Positions 1 to 13,209 of a DNA stretch of 64,000 bases are shown here, in pieces. Under the pieces are notes generated by a model that did not search any database, had not been told where the DNA came from, and saw only the letters and a list, made by a program, of their open reading frames with translations. A program made the position numbers and the translations under genes. Source of the stretch: Drosophila miranda. Lineage: Eukaryota; Arthropoda; Insecta; Diptera; Drosophilidae. How positions within the stretch are numbered: position 1 is the first letter of the stretch; the number at the start of each line of letters is the position of its first letter. The stretch is from the NCBI RefSeq assembly GCF_003369915.1, contig NC_046676.1, positions 20,256,001 through 20,320,000 on the forward strand, given 5' to 3'.

Positions 1-2566
1 CCGCACGCGATACACAGAGAAGGTCTGGGGCAGGTGCAGATTGCAGCAGGAGGAGGAGGAGGAGGAGGAGGAGGAGGAGGCAGCAGCAGCAGACACACAG
101 GCCGTTCTGTTGCAGGTGTGCTTGGGCAATAATTCACCGGGACCGAGGCACCGACATGCTGCCACAAAGAACTGTGCGGCACACCCGAACTGGGGCCATG
201 GCATGGACAGACGGGCAAAGCTCCAAATGGAATCTATGGATTCATGGAGATACTTACTCGTACATGAGTACCTGCGGGTATATGCATATGTCGCGGATCC
301 CCCGGACATGGCGGGGGCTCAAGCAGGAAGTGGAAATGGAAATGGCAATTACCAAGTTTCATCTGTTGTGCCTCTAAAAATGGCCAGCAAAAGTGTCTCT
401 TTGGCCAAAATGAGACTGAAAAAACAGCAATTGTGACGCCACTCGCTCGTAAAACACGCATTTTCTTTGAGCGTTTCTTTTTGTTGGATTTGTGTGGGGT
501 TTCTTTTTTGGTAAACACTAAAAATTAGTTGTGGAAGTTGTAAAAATAATTTTTATCGCTTTTAGAAAATGTCTTGTTTGTGTTTTATTGTTTTTTTAGG
601 TTTTCTTTGAGCATTTTTGCGCAATAGACAAATTGATTTTTGTTGTCGCAACGAGAGGGACAAATGTTGAAAGATTTCGGAACCATAGGCGATCCGTGAT
701 TAGCGGTCGGAGCGCGTGTTGGCCAGGTCCGAGAATGAATGCCATGATTTGTGGCAGGAAATATGTAATCCCAGTCTCAAGTTGGACCGAAACTACGAAT
801 GCGAGTGTCCAGAATGGGTATAATATATAAGCGACTATATATCCATATGCTAATGCAGGCAGGCATTGAAATGGAGACGGCGACGGCGACAACAATGGCA
901 GGCCATAGACTGTGCTGTGGTGCCTCCAGCTGGCGGCAACTTCTGCGCATGTGCAACAGAAACGGAATCAGAGGCAGAACCAGAAGCAGAAGCAGTCACA
1001 GTGGCAGTGGCAGCCAGAGATGTGTGCTAGAGGACCAGACGGAGGAGCAAACACAGCAAATAAATAGCAACAGGTTCGTTGAACTCTCCTCAATCACACA
1101 ATTGCAACAGAGTGGCAGCTTCAGCTGTGTGGCATCCACGCATTGCATGGCAAGAACGTGACTGGGTTCTGATGATGCACTGCAGCGGCAGAAGCAGCTG
1201 TGGCAGGTCCATTGTGTTGGTGTGTGTGTGTGTTTTTGCAGCAATAATCGAGATGCCATTTGGCAAATTTGTGCCCTGACGGCCGCCAGCTGTGAGTGGG
1301 TGTCTTCGGATCCAGTGGATTCCTGCCTCCTGCCTCTCATTGTGTTTGGTAATCGATACACGCAATGTCTCGCCGAGATTCGTGCTGAACCATGTGGTAC
1401 GTGGAACGTGGAACGTGCAACGTGGAGGAGGAGAGCGAGCCCCTTCAATTAGCAGGACCACGGCTCTGGTCTGATCTGGCCATGGCTGGCCTTATACAGT
1501 AGAGTGGAATTCTGGGAAACATTACCACGTCAACTACCATTTACATAGAGGAGTTACCACGTTCTGCCTCTATCCCTGCCCCTGCCCCTGCCCCTACCCC
1601 TGCCCCTACCTCTACCTCCACCTCTCACTTTGCAGCGCTGTCTGAGAGTCTGAAGCGGAGCTAAAACGGCCAGAGTGAGGCCTCATTTGCAGTCGCTTAT
1701 GGACCACGGCACAGGGGATGGCTGTAACTACCATAAATCAAGTGCTCAAAGCCGCGCATGCGCCATACTTAGTGCTATTAAAACGTCACGGAAGTTGCAA
1801 CGTGATCGGCGAACCAGAGGCTGAACGGGATGCCAGGCGGAATGCAATCGCCGCCTGGGAAACGCTGTATCCAGCCGCAGAACAGAACAGCCTGGAAGAC
1901 GATAATTGTCAACGTTTATACGAGTATATGCGGATCAATTAGAGTTGCAGCTGGATTAACCCCGGATGCCGCCAACTCTGGTTCTCCTTCGCGGGAAAGT
2001 CAAAGTTGAGCCTGGTCCCCGGGTGCCGTGCATGTCTAGAGGGCATTTCGAAGGTGCCCCCTGGCACTCCATCATCAATCTCTGTGATGTGTCTTAAATG
2101 GCACGTTAACGAGTTCAAGTGGCCGCCAAGGCAAGGCTCTGCCCCTCCACGGGTTCAAAGGTGTTTGTTCCATCCAACAGTTTGCATGCCCGGCACTTGG
2201 AAATATTCTCCACACGCCACACAGCGCCGAACAGCAGGAAAACCATCAACAAAGAAAAGCGACTGCCAGTGCTGCTCAGCTCTGTTCTGCTCTCTTTGCT
2301 TTCCCCCACGAAATTTGGGTTAACAATCCCCACGGAGTATATGGTACGAGTCGAGTATGATGGGTATACTATGGGAGTGGGTTTATGCATGGGCTAGATT
2401 TGATTCGAGCTGATTGTCTATAATTGGGTGGGTTTTTCCTTTTCTACTCCCAAGCGCTACGTGCTACACTCCAGGGCCAAGACCAAACCGAAGCGAGTGG
2501 GGGGTTGTGGCGGGGGGACTGGAGGAGTAGTTGTAGTTACCAACACCAGAAGCGTCTGGGACTCAC
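1..2566. other. Non-coding stretch, probably intron or 3' side of the minus-strand gene
   Basis: I see no exon here that I can defend. The sequence holds a GGA-triplet run at about 48-80, a degenerate run of CCCCTG and CCTACC hexamers at about 1565-1625, and short purine and CA tracts. Open frames such as 41-436 (+) and 1718-1942 (+) lack splice sites, conserved-looking composition or a recognisable domain. Because the minus-strand exon at 2567-2765 ends with a good donor (GTGAGT) facing left, at least the right part of this stretch should be an intron of that gene. Confidence 0.5.
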
Positions 2567-5500
2567 CTTATCACAGCCGCCAGAGCCGAGGCTGCCGCCG
2601 CCATTGATCCGCTCCAAGGAGAGCGTGCCCGTGTCGGAGGGGTCCGGGGTGCGGGGCTGATGCACCAATTGGATTCTGCCCTGCGAGATTTGTATGAAAT
2701 TGGGGGGCGGCATAATGTCGTGTACATCGTCCTTGTCCTCCTCATCGCAGTCCTTTTCGTTCTGCCTGGAAAAAAGAGCAAGAGAAAAAGAGTTTCAGAT
2801 TAATGCCGCACTAGCCTCGGTTCTCATGTTGCAACAACAGGGCGACAAAGGAATTACAAAAGTGGTTTCCATATCGCTCTGGCCGTTGAAAGGAGTGTCA
2901 GGCAGCTGGCAATCGCTTATCGAACGAACCAACACTGCCCAACATTGCACAACACTGAAAACACCCCGCGGCAATGGCTGACACCGAGACCCAAATAGAG
3001 TCCGAAGAGTGGAAAAGAGATATCAATTTGAACTGTTTATGGGTGCACGGGTAAGTGGTGCTCGGATCACCTGCTCGTTGGTGGCTGCTGCTCCCCAGGG
3101 AACTGCGGGGAACGGTGTCCTCGAGCGGCCTGGCCTGTTCAGGGGGGGATCGGATCGGATCGGAGCGGACCACATGGGCTAGCAAACAAACGAAAATTCG
3201 GCTCGTTATTTCCAATTGAATTTGCAAGCTAAGTGCAAATAATTCGATAAAATTGCCACTTGGAGGCATTCGAGTGGGCAAACGCCAGCCAAAACACAAG
3301 CACCGCCGGCAGCGAGAAGTGCCCCAAAGAGCTCCGACTTGCCAGCTTGTCTACGTTCACATTTACCTCGGGGACGGGAGCTGCCCCTCTCCCGTGCCCC
3401 CGTGTGGCACTGCTGAATCCAGTTTTTCACAGAGTAGAGCTGTGTGTCTTAGACCTGGACTCCGTGGTGCGGTGCGGCACAAACTGGAGTCGAATAAATG
3501 GACACAAAGAGCTAAAAACAATCTTACAAGCTAATCGCACAAAATGTTTCGTTTCGTGTTTGAAGTGGATACCAGCAGACAGACCCCTGCCCCCCTCACC
3601 AGAGTCTCCAGTCGAGTCGAGTCGAGTCTCTCTCTCTACAGAGAGGTATGACGTTGACATCGGACAAGTGGGTAGTGCTTTGAATTGCATTGGATTCGAC
3701 TTCGATATCGGTGTCTATCATTGCGTATCACTTTGCGAGCCGCAGTCACAGTCCGCGTCCGAGTCCGAGTTCTTTTTTGTGATCCACGGCCCACGTTTGG
3801 GGCTTATTTCTAGGCAAATAAAATTCTCATTCCGCTTTGATTTATAGGCATCAAATAAAGCAATCAAAATCAATTTAACTGTTATCAAGCTCGGCAAATG
3901 GCAGCTGGTAATTAAGAGAGACGCCACATAGCATCGCATGTGAATCAGACATCAGACATCAGGCAAACAGACTCCCGGTCTTCAGAGATGCAGAGATGGG
4001 GCTCCTCCTCCTCCTTCGATTTCGTTAGATGCAAACTTAATTAGCCAGACATCGCCACTGCCGCTGCCACTGCCGCTGTCGCCATCATTGGCAAGTCAAA
4101 AGGCCAACTAATGACATTACAGGGCTTTAATTAACGGCCACGCCATTGCATGCCACACAGTCTCCTCTTCCTGCTCTCCTTCGCCACGCCGCGCCTCCAA
4201 TCAATTGACAGCGATATACCAGCGCTCTGAGGCGGTGGCGACACCAAGGTGCAGAGTGCAAAGCAAATGCTGCACTTTAGGCACAAACACATTTAGTCCC
4301 CGGTTCCCAGAGTCCCAGAGTCCCTGAGTCATCGCTCTAACCGTACGTACTCGCTGGGGTTACGCCGGAATAACTTACGCACAAGTTTTATTTGGATTTG
4401 CATTTTTATCAACTCGATTTCCGTGGCATGCCCCGTGGCACACACAAACACTGATAGCGCCAGCGCTGAGTCTTGCACATTCGTCAGTCGGACAGATGGA
4501 GGAACGGAGTGGATGGATGGTGGGACAGTCGTTCCAATAACGATTCCATTCCATTCCATTCCATTCCATTCCATTCCCCTTTCCGGTTAATCCCTCATTC
4601 CCCAGTGCGCTACTGTTGCTACTTCTTTTTTCTATACTATACCCTTATGAGAGGTATTATATCGTTTCTGGCAGAAGTTAACTATCCAAAAAAGGCATTT
4701 CTAGCCTATATATTGCCTTTGGTATGTTTCTGCGGTGGTTTTTAAACAAATAGCACTGAAAAGTGGCACAGAATCTTCTCTAAGGGCACTCTTTAAAGTT
4801 TTAGCAGTACCTCTTCAACAGAATCCTTTTGGTAGGGTATCCTAAACTTCGACTTGCCTCCACTTTGCTGCCTTTGTGGCGCATTCGTTTACTGATTATG
4901 TTTTTTTATGCGACGACCATAAATTTCCGCTGTCGGTGTCGCTGTCTCCTTCCTGCTCTGCTCTGCTCTTTCCGTTCTACCCCACATCCCCATCCATTCT
5001 CTCTCTCTCTCTCCACTGTCCAGCGAGCATCGGCTGTCCAGACTCTTATCAATCGCCATTGCAGTTGGCATAAAAATAAATATTGCACAAATGCGTATAA
5101 AAAGTAAATAAAATAAAAGGCAGTCGGTCGGAGAGGGGATTTCGTGTTATACGACCTACAAATAAGCCCCCCTCATAAGGAGCTCTACTGCCGGGCCGAG
5201 GCAGAGACTAAACCTCTTAAGAGCGATTTGTGAGGCATAATTACGAGAACGCTTTGCGCTGGCTTCTGGCATAATTGAGGGCTGGCCCGGCCGATAAGCA
5301 CCCACGCATAACTGCAGTCTCGTCTCGGAATGTCTCGGCGATAAGCGGCGACCAGAGCTTAAGCCGCAGTCCAAGAAGATGATGCTTTCCCAGTGATAAG
5401 AGTGGAGGGGGATCACAACCCCACGAAAAGCTCCATTTGCATAAAATACATCGTACTACATGGTGGCATGTGGGAGCTGTTACACATTTTCCAGCAATGA

Positions 5501-8500
5501 GGTCGCGACGGTGCAAATAATTTACAGGTCTGTGCAATAATTGCCATAATTTTCGGACTGCCATTCGAACAAGGTTTCTCCTCCCACCCGTTCTCCTCCA
5601 CCGCCTTCCTGTCATGAATATTGAAAATCGAAGTTGGAGCTGAAACGCCCAAACTGTCCAAATGTCCAAATGTCCAACTGTCAGAGTCCGCTCCGCTCTG
5701 CTCTGTTTGTGGGTGCTCCAATGACATGGACGTAGGCGTGGACTGTGTGGCATGGACTGGGACTCAGACTCGAACTCGGACTCGGAATATGCTTGACCAC
5801 ACGCAGATGGAGTTGCAGCCTCCTCGGGGCTGCAGCGGGTGTTTGTTGTTGTTTCAGTTCTTAGAACTGGGGGCTAGTCCCCCATCCGGAGATCGGGCTA
5901 CTGTCTGCGGCTCAGGGCAGGGCAGGGCCAATTTTCGCTCGTGAATTGCATAATTTATGTGCCCAAAGATCGATTAATCGCTGGTGTGGTGTCGTGTGTG
6001 TGTCTTGGCCTTTTATGGTGGACGATAAAACAATGCAAAGAGAGTACAAGTACTCTTCGAGAGGCTATTGGGTGTGTGATTTCATAACTTGGGCTACAAT
6101 CCAAGGAAATACGAATACCTATCGTCCCATATCTCGTGTGCTGCTAAAGATAATCCAATAAACGTGTTGGAAATCTAGTTCAAAGATTTAATCAACATTA
6201 GACCACTACCATATAGCCTTCAATGGAAAAAGAGTAGCTTAAAAGGGTATTTGAGGCCTCGGCCCCCGAAGCAAGTTCTAGTTTCTGCTTTTGTTAATTT
6301 ATTCATGAGCGTAAGAACGGGGGGGCTGGGGGGCTGGGGGGCTGGTAGCTAAGCTTCCGTTATAAATCCGCGCTTAGTGCACTCCACGCTTCGGTGGACA
6401 CGTTGCCCCCGCTCCCTGCTGCTGGTGTTTGCTTGCCAAAGGGCCCTCGTTTGTGCAGCAACCCATTTGGCGAGAGTTGAAACAAATCCGGCAACATAAC
6501 CCAAATAGGCGTGTCTCTCTCTTGCCGTCCTGCTGTCTTGCTGTCTTCCTGTCTTTCTGTTTGCGTTAGAATGGGGGCTTTTGCATATGCCCATGCCTGT
6601 GCCTTTGTGCCCCAAAGTGTTGGGCAAAGTCAAACAAGAGCTTGGCTGTCGGATGCATCTGAATCTGCATCTGCCAGCTCGCCAGCTCTTCCATTGTTTC
6701 CCAGGGCCCTCGTTGCAATGGCTGCAGCTTTTCGTATGTGGGTGTGATTAATGTAATGAGAAATGTGAGTAGTTGTTGCCGCATGCATCTCATTTCAACA
6801 CTCTCTTCATGGGTGGAGTGATGCTGTTGCTGTTGCTGATGCTATCGATACATCCCATCCATCGATGACCCAAATCTCTGCCTCTCTGCCTCTCTCGCGC
6901 ATATGGGAGCCCACACACTGGAAATTTGCATAATTTGACGACAAGTCGGGGAAAATCTCGGAGATTTATTACGAGTTATGTGATCCCAGGCCCCGAATAT
7001 GGCTAAAAACCATCTGTGTTGTCTCTGTCTGAGGATAAGCATCATATAATTGTACTGTCGCTGCGGTTGTGGGGATTGCGTTGAGCAGGAAATTACGACA
7101 AAATAATTGAGTGCGAATCGTAATGAGATCTCTCTCTCTGTCGCTCTGGGGATCTATGTACCTAGTCGCCTTGTTCAGGAGTGATAGTGCAGCCAATTCA
7201 TTCATTGACACACGAATGAGGACCGCCTGGGGCCTGGGGCCTGGCATGTGTAAATATTTATGCAAATATTCGCACAAACAGGGGGCACATATGTAAATAG
7301 TAGGGTCTCCCCTTTCCCCTCCCCCCTGAAGAGATTAAAGCCATCGCTATACAGCGACCCGACCTGTGGGTTTCAATTCCGGGAATCCAAGGAGCAGGCC
7401 AGCAAAACGGAAGTCAAGTGGACACTTGGTGCTTGGGCAAACACTTGGAAATGTGTCCACTGATTGACAGGCCACGAGATTTGCATATTTGCATACTGCG
7501 ACCCGCGAAAGGAAGCCGTCAAGGTGCAGCCAAGCCATCACTTTAGAAAGTTATTTGCATGCCGCAAAGAGCCAGCCAGCCGTCAGCCGCCAGCCGCCGG
7601 GTGCCGCGCCTTGCCTTTGAGCCGCTGTTTGTGTGAGTGCCTGTGTTGCATGCAGATTTTTGATTGGCACATGGCCAGGGGCCAGGGGCCTCCATCGAAT
7701 GCCTGGCGGAAGCGACAGCACCCAGAGTTCAAGGACAATGCCATGTTAATTGTAGGAGACCCAGCAATATGGCCAAAAAATGTTTGCCTTCGTACGCACC
7801 CTAATGACCCATAAACACTCGCCCAATAGGCCATATCCGCGCGTCGTGTCGTTGCCAGATAACGTTGAAGCATTGAATGGCTCTGGGGCACCACCAGCCA
7901 CCCACCAAGAACGGCCCCAACCTGGGAGCCATAAACATTCTCACCCACATATAAATTCTATTTATCAGCAAACATTTTGGCTTTGGGGGTGCCCTCTGAG
8001 CGGCTGTAAAACGTGGCCAGCGCCCCAACAAAACGAATGTGGAGCCCCGCTCCGCCGCACTCAATCCACCAAATGGAGACCCAACCCCGAAACAACAAAA
8101 CAAGTTTGCGTTTAAAGCGAACGTTAAGGGCAAACTTTTAATTAGAAAGCAAGTACGGTCAGCCGGAAAATGGTATGGTATAGAATGGTAAGGGAGTGGA
8201 ATGGAGTGGACTACGGAAACTAAATACGTGAATATTTCATTTACGGACATGTGTTCGCATACCACGAACCTTTCCCAGTGAACGCACTTCGCACTTTGCA
8301 TGTCAAGCCACAATAACAGAAGAGAACCGAATAGAAGAGACCTCTTGGTTGAAAACGAATTGAAGTACTGTGGTAGGTTAGGATCGTTTCACGCATCGGG
8401 GAATGAATGGAGCCCGCTCCCAGATGATAAATCGACGCGACGTCTGACATCCCAAGCCGGGGCACCCAAGGCATCTCCCTGCCCTCTCTCCCCCCCCCTT

Positions 8501-11500
8501 CGAGCCTATATTCATGTGTCAGCTGCTCATTAAAAAGGTATTCATCATTACCGCGGGAGGCGATGCGACGGGGCGCGATGCGACGCTGCAATTGTTGCAC
8601 CCAAAGACTGGGCTGCGAATCGGATCTCTCGCTGCATCTTATTTTCCACAGCTGGCGGCATGTTTGCTGTCAAAGCCCATGACAGCAGCTCCTTGGGTAC
8701 ATGTCTTTGAAGACGTTCTTTTTTATGGATTTTACTAGAGGAATTTCCATAAGGTATGCGAGTTTTCGTGATTGATCGGTGGAGAAGCTTTCGCTGGATA
8801 TCGATAATAGTTGAGACAATTTTCCGACTGTTTTTGGTTCTTTTTTATGGATTTTACTACAGGAGTTTCCATAGGTATGAGAGTTTTCGTGATTGATCGG
8901 TAGAAAGGGTTTCCTTGAAATAAGTAATCGATAATTATCGATATGTTGTTTTTGGGTTCGAGTTTAGACAATTTTCAGATTGTAGAAGCGTAGTAAACAT
9001 TTCGTAGAAGTTATAAGCTCCTCAAAGAGTATATTATTATTCGGTACATTCGAAATTTCGATTGTAATTTTGTGTCTTGCTTTCTTTTCACATCTCATCC
9101 CTCTCCAGTCGTGTAACATTTTTTGTACTTTTTGTTGAGAAATTGTTCAATAATTTTTCTCTTTTCTGGGGCCCCCCTTTTGTGTGCCGCGACGTTATGC
9201 GATATGTGCGCCACTTTGGCATATGATGGAATTGACACTTCAGTTTCTGTGACAGACATGGGGCATGGGGCATGGGGCATCACAAACAGACCCTCGGCAC
9301 TGATATACGTATACGAGGAATACTCCTCTCAAAGTGGAGATGGAGATGGCAGATAGTGTGGCAGACGACGACGACGACGCACTTGAAATGCATCAAATGG
9401 CATTTTCCTTTGTGTGTGCTCGCCTCTACGACGGTGGTGGGTGGTTGGGCGGGTTGGGTGCTTGGGTGTTGCTGGAGTTTATGGCCGAATGGAGTTGGAG
9501 ATGCGTTTGTTAGCGCTAATGGCGCATTTATGACAGGCCGCAGGGTTGCAAACTAGCATTGCAACAGCAACAGATGCAAAAGAAGGCTCACATATCATCA
9601 ACCCCTGGTGCCGGCTGTCTGGCCTATCAGTCCATCAATTTGTACTTTTATCACTTACGAAAACAAACTTCAATTCCAAGCGAAAAATGACAGCATAAAT
9701 GGTTCTCTACCTCTAGCTCTAGCTCTAGCTTTAGATTACTTTAGCATTTCGTAAAGTTTTTCGTTAGGGGATGGGAATGTTGTGGATGGGGGGGTGGGGT
9801 ACATCCGCTAATTGCTGTAACTGTGGCAGCCCTGGGGCTCGCCTTGGTTTGGTTTCTTTTCTATGTGTGTGTGTGTGTAATCTAAGCGGCACTGCCGCAC
9901 GCTTTGTTGCATCACATTTCCTTTAACCCATAAAAGTGGAGCTATGCCATGCAAACGATGGAAGTGGCACACATGCCCAGCGTCACAGAGATGTAAGAGA
10001 TACATTTTTGATAGCAAATGCGAGTTGCCTGCCAGTGGAGGTGGAGAACAATGGCGGGGGCACCGCCTGCGGCCATTGTCGCTCTGGTTCTTGCGGCTCG
10101 TAGTGTGCTCTTCTGTGTGCCGTTCCCCCCCGTATCGTATCAATCATAATTAGGCATACAGTAAATGCGAGTTTTGAAGATACATTAACGTTTGTCCCTA
10201 TGCGTAATTACAATCTACAGACATGACTGAAGTATTTTTACGATCGTGAGAATCCATCATTAATGCTGTGATCCGATTCTTGGGGAGCACAAGAGTATAA
10301 AGTATATGGTAGATAGAATAATAAGTGCGTCGAGTCCAAAGACCTCTGCCAAGGGATGTATGATCCACAATTTGAAAGATAGTATACTCTTCTTTGGTAT
10401 ATTTAGAGTTCAAGCTGTTAATTACTATCTATACTTCCCTCCTTCGCGAAAGATCCAAGGCTTTTGTATATAATAGAGGGATATACTCATCCCGTTTAAC
10501 TCCCATTCATTTCATTTATTATTACATCTCATTGTTACTCATTGCACAGACTATAGATCTGAGTACCGGGGTATCCCATAGTCGGAATACAGCGTTCTAT
10601 CTGGCTGCTTTTTTGGGGCCACGTCTGCATCTTTGCACTTGGCTCGGCCTAGCCCACATCACAGCGTAGCACAGCACAGCACAGCACAGCACATCAAATG
10701 TTTAGTGCTTAATAAAGTGTGTTATGTCTTTTGTAATTATTTTCAGCTTTAGTTGCGCCTGATTGCCGTGCCGTACCGTGCCGGAGGAGAGGAGAGGCCT
10801 CTGCATCGACTTCAGCCAGCATCATGGCAGGCGTTCGTTCCTAAGCGTTTTTAATTCCAGCCAAAAATGTATGCCGTGTGTGGGCCAGCGGATCTTGAGC
10901 CAACCACCGAAATCAGAGATACATACATCGTACGAGTCTGAGTCTGAGTCTGCGTCTGAGTCTGAGTATATGTAAATGTGAGTGCCGCCAGAGCCACCTA
11001 CAAGGCGCTGCTTTGGGCTTTCTGGGTTTCTATTTGCACAGGTGTTTTAGCACCTGCCTTTCAGATGGGTGCTTTGGGGGGCATTAGGTGCGAGTGTATT
11101 ATCATCAATGTAGGGCTGGACGGGGGCGTGTCAAAGTGCTAAAAGGCACTGGCACTGGCTGCACTTTTACTGTAATAATTAGCACATCATGAACTGTAAA
11201 TAAAGGCCACCAGTGATGCCCTCCATACTCGTTTCGTGACTCGAACAATAACCGTGAAAGGTGGCTTTCATCTGAAATACGAGCATATCCCAATTCTGAG
11301 GCTGTTATGCACGCTGCATGAAAATTTTTAGGCATCTCTTGAGGGCGTTACACACGTTGCATGATACTTTTAGGCATCCCTTGAGGGTGTTACAAACGTG
11401 GCGTGTTCTTTTAAGCCTCTCTGGGGCTGCTACACGTGTTGAATGACACTTTTAGGCAACTTTGAGGCTGTTACACACCTTGCATGATTCTTTTAGTCAT

Positions 11501-12553
11501 CTTTGAGGCTCTTACACACGTTGAATGACACTTTTAGGCATCTCTGAGGCTGCTACACGTGTTGAATGACACTTTTAGGCATCTCTGAGGCTGCTACACG
11601 TGTTGAATGACACTCTTAGACATCCCTAAAGCTGCTACACACTTTGAATGCCACTTTCAGACATCTCTGAGGCTGCTGCACACGTTGCATGATACTTTTA
11701 GACATCTCTGAGGCTGCTGCACACCTTGCATGACACATTTTCGTTGGGATTTACTTTCAAAACAAGCTCCCAACAACTTGTGGCATGAAAATTCGATTGT
11801 CTTGCCTTTTTGGATGGTTTCGCGGGAACTTTCTTTTGTTTGATTGCTTTTCCCACGAAAATCATTGGGCAGATGGTTTTTTGATTGCTCCGAAGGCTAA
11901 TTTTTTTTCTTTGGAGGAAGTAATGACTCGAAGATGCCGCATGCCCCCAAGCCAGAGTCTCGGTTCGAACTTCGAGTCGTATTGGAGCATAATTCAATTT
12001 TTCAAAGTTTTTTCTTTATGGTTAAATGAAAACCGGTCTCTGCAGCGGACAATCGGTTAATAATAAAGATTTTAAACTAATTGGCTCATTTACCACACAA
12101 AAAAAAACAACAACAGCATTATAATAATGATGACGATGACTGATGACCGATGATCATCGCAAAATCATGGCCTTCACTCGGCTCCGGAGAGTGAGGGCGC
12201 GGGTAAGTCGCCAAAAAAATAAAAAAAATTAATTATACAAAAGTGAATTTTGCCATTGCAACGATTTTTTCTCTCTCGTTGTCAGCGATTCTTCGGGAGT
12301 GCCCCTCCTCCGTCGCAACCCCTGACCTTATCGCGAGAGTCATTAACGAATAAATTGGGGCATGGCATGGAGCAAAAGGAAGGAAATGGAGACCATTGAT
12401 AAAAATGGAAGGAAAGACATAAAACTGGACATAATCGTTGCAAGGTCTCCAAAGGGGAGTCCATAGATGGGGGTTGTGGATGGGTGTGTGTGGGTGTGAG
12501 GGGGGGATCTCGACTTACTTGCGTGCCAGGCGTTTTCGTATTCCAGCAAACAT
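2567..12553 (-). CDS. 5' coding exons of an unidentified minus-strand gene (partial, continues left of the window)
   Basis: Two coding exons can be joined. Exon 1 is 12553-12519 and starts at the first in-frame ATG (peptide MFAGIRKRLAR plus two bases). It ends at a consensus donor GTAAGT. Exon 2 is 2765-2567, with the acceptor TTTTTTCCAG and the donor GTGAGT. The two-base carry of exon 1 (AA) plus the first base of exon 2 (G) gives Lys, and the frame then stays open for all 199 nt, ending in phase 0. The product begins with a basic segment, then an acidic one (EKDCDEEDKDD), then a Pro/Ser/Thr-rich tail containing MPPPNFIQISQG and RTPDPSDTG. This looks like a disordered cytoplasmic N-terminus. 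No domain is visible and I do not recognise the gene. The large first intron suggests a developmentally or neurally regulated gene, but that is inference. Another exon could lie within the 9.75-kb intron. Confidence 0.6.
4543..4577. repeat. Pentanucleotide microsatellite (ATTCC)7
   Basis: Seven perfect ATTCC units in a row. The reverse strand reads as GGAAT and makes a spurious open frame of MEWNG repeats. Confidence 0.95.
8715..8983. repeat. Local tandem duplication, two copies of about 115-147 bp
   Basis: Copy 1 (about 8715-8829) and copy 2 (about 8837-8983) share the opening TTCTTTTTTATGGATTTTAC, the phrase AGTTTTCGTGATTGATCGGT and the closing GACAATTTTC. Copy 2 carries an extra segment of about 30 bp with ATCGATAATTATCGAT, a symmetric pair of ATCGAT sites. 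The copies differ by many substitutions, so the duplication is not recent. No coding potential is seen. Confidence 0.85.
11294..11743. repeat. 41-bp minisatellite, about 11 units
   Basis: The unit is about 41 bp: a TGAGGCTGCTACACGTGTTG half followed by a half reading AATGACACTTTTAGGCATCTC. About eleven diverged units lie head to tail. The middle units (about 11500-11630) are nearly identical, while the outer ones carry several substitutions each. Some units carry CACGTG, the palindromic E-box. Higher similarity in the centre than at the edges is what unequal exchange would produce. Confidence 0.9.
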
Positions 12554-13209
12554 TTTTCGGGTCCTCCTGCGCGCGGCGCCCTTATCCTCTTTTATGTCGG
12601 TACTAATGTTGTATTGTAAATTAAATTGCCGATTTCCGTAGCTTCCGTCTCTCTCTCTCTCCCTTTCCTTCTCTATCTTCCGTCCGTCGAGAAGGGCAAC
12701 AAAAAAATACGGCGACACTTAAAATTAATTAAAAAAAATAGCAAAAAACCCGCACTTTCTGTTGTTTTTTCTGCTGCTGCTGCTGCTGTTCATTTGTTGG
12801 GTTGTCATTGGCAGCTTTTGAACGCCTCATTGCAGTAGGAGACGAACAAACAAACACAAAACACCGAGGAAAAGTATCCAAAAGAAGCACAAAAAAAAAA
12901 ACAAAATCAATTAGCCAAAGTAGTTTCGAGGGGGGGATGGTGGACGGCAGGGAGATGTATCTCCGATTGGTGTCTTTGGATTGTGCAATCTATAATTCGA
13001 AGAAATCAATAATCCTCAGCTGCGGATCGCGTACGCGAACGCACATTTCCCAATTCACACACACATGTGTGCACTTTGGTTTCTACTTTTCACACTGGCT
13101 TTTCTTCATTCACATCCACTTCCACTCCTCCGTTGACAATCTCTTGGCTTGGGGCACAGTGGGCGATGATCGGGTATGTGTCTGGGTCTGTGGCTGCGCC
13201 GACGCGATG
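12554..13209 (-). other. Probable 5' UTR part of the start exon of the minus-strand gene
   Basis: On the minus strand a good acceptor (pyrimidine-rich TTTCTCTTCTTGGCTCGTTTCAG, ending at 13210) would start an exon at 13209 that runs to the donor at 12518 and contains the ATG at 12553. The intervening sequence is A-rich with CAA and CAAAA tracts on the minus strand and has several upstream ATGs, as is common for long Drosophila leaders. The acceptor and donor are seen. Their joint use is inference. Confidence 0.4.

Larger units (their letters stand above)
2766..12518 (-). other. Large intron of the minus-strand gene, with many simple repeats
   Basis: This 9.75-kb interval lies between the two minus-strand exons. 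I found no further exon that I can support. It contains a GTCGA/CT run (about 3609-3640), ATTCC pentamers (4543-4577), CT tracts (about 4998-5013), GGGGGCT repeats (about 6317-6344), CTCTAG repeats (about 9711-9730), CACAG repeats (about 10667-10692) and GAGTCT hexamers (about 10937-10968). It also holds the larger repeats listed separately at 8715-8983 and 11294-11743. Open frames here, for example 3260-3847 (+), are not supported by splice sites or composition. Confidence 0.45.

Noticed and set aside
1718-1942. 74-codon plus-strand frame
   Set aside because: No splice sites, promoter or recognisable domain. Its length is within chance for this composition.
3260-3847. 195-codon plus-strand frame
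   Set aside because: It spans a GTCGA/CT repeat, competes with overlapping frames, and has no domain.
12167-12202. Plus-strand ATG exon (MAFTRLRRVRAR) ending at a GTAAGT donor
   Set aside because: Only 36 nt with no promoter, no upstream support and no plausible next exon on the plus strand. It lies in the intron of the minus-strand gene.
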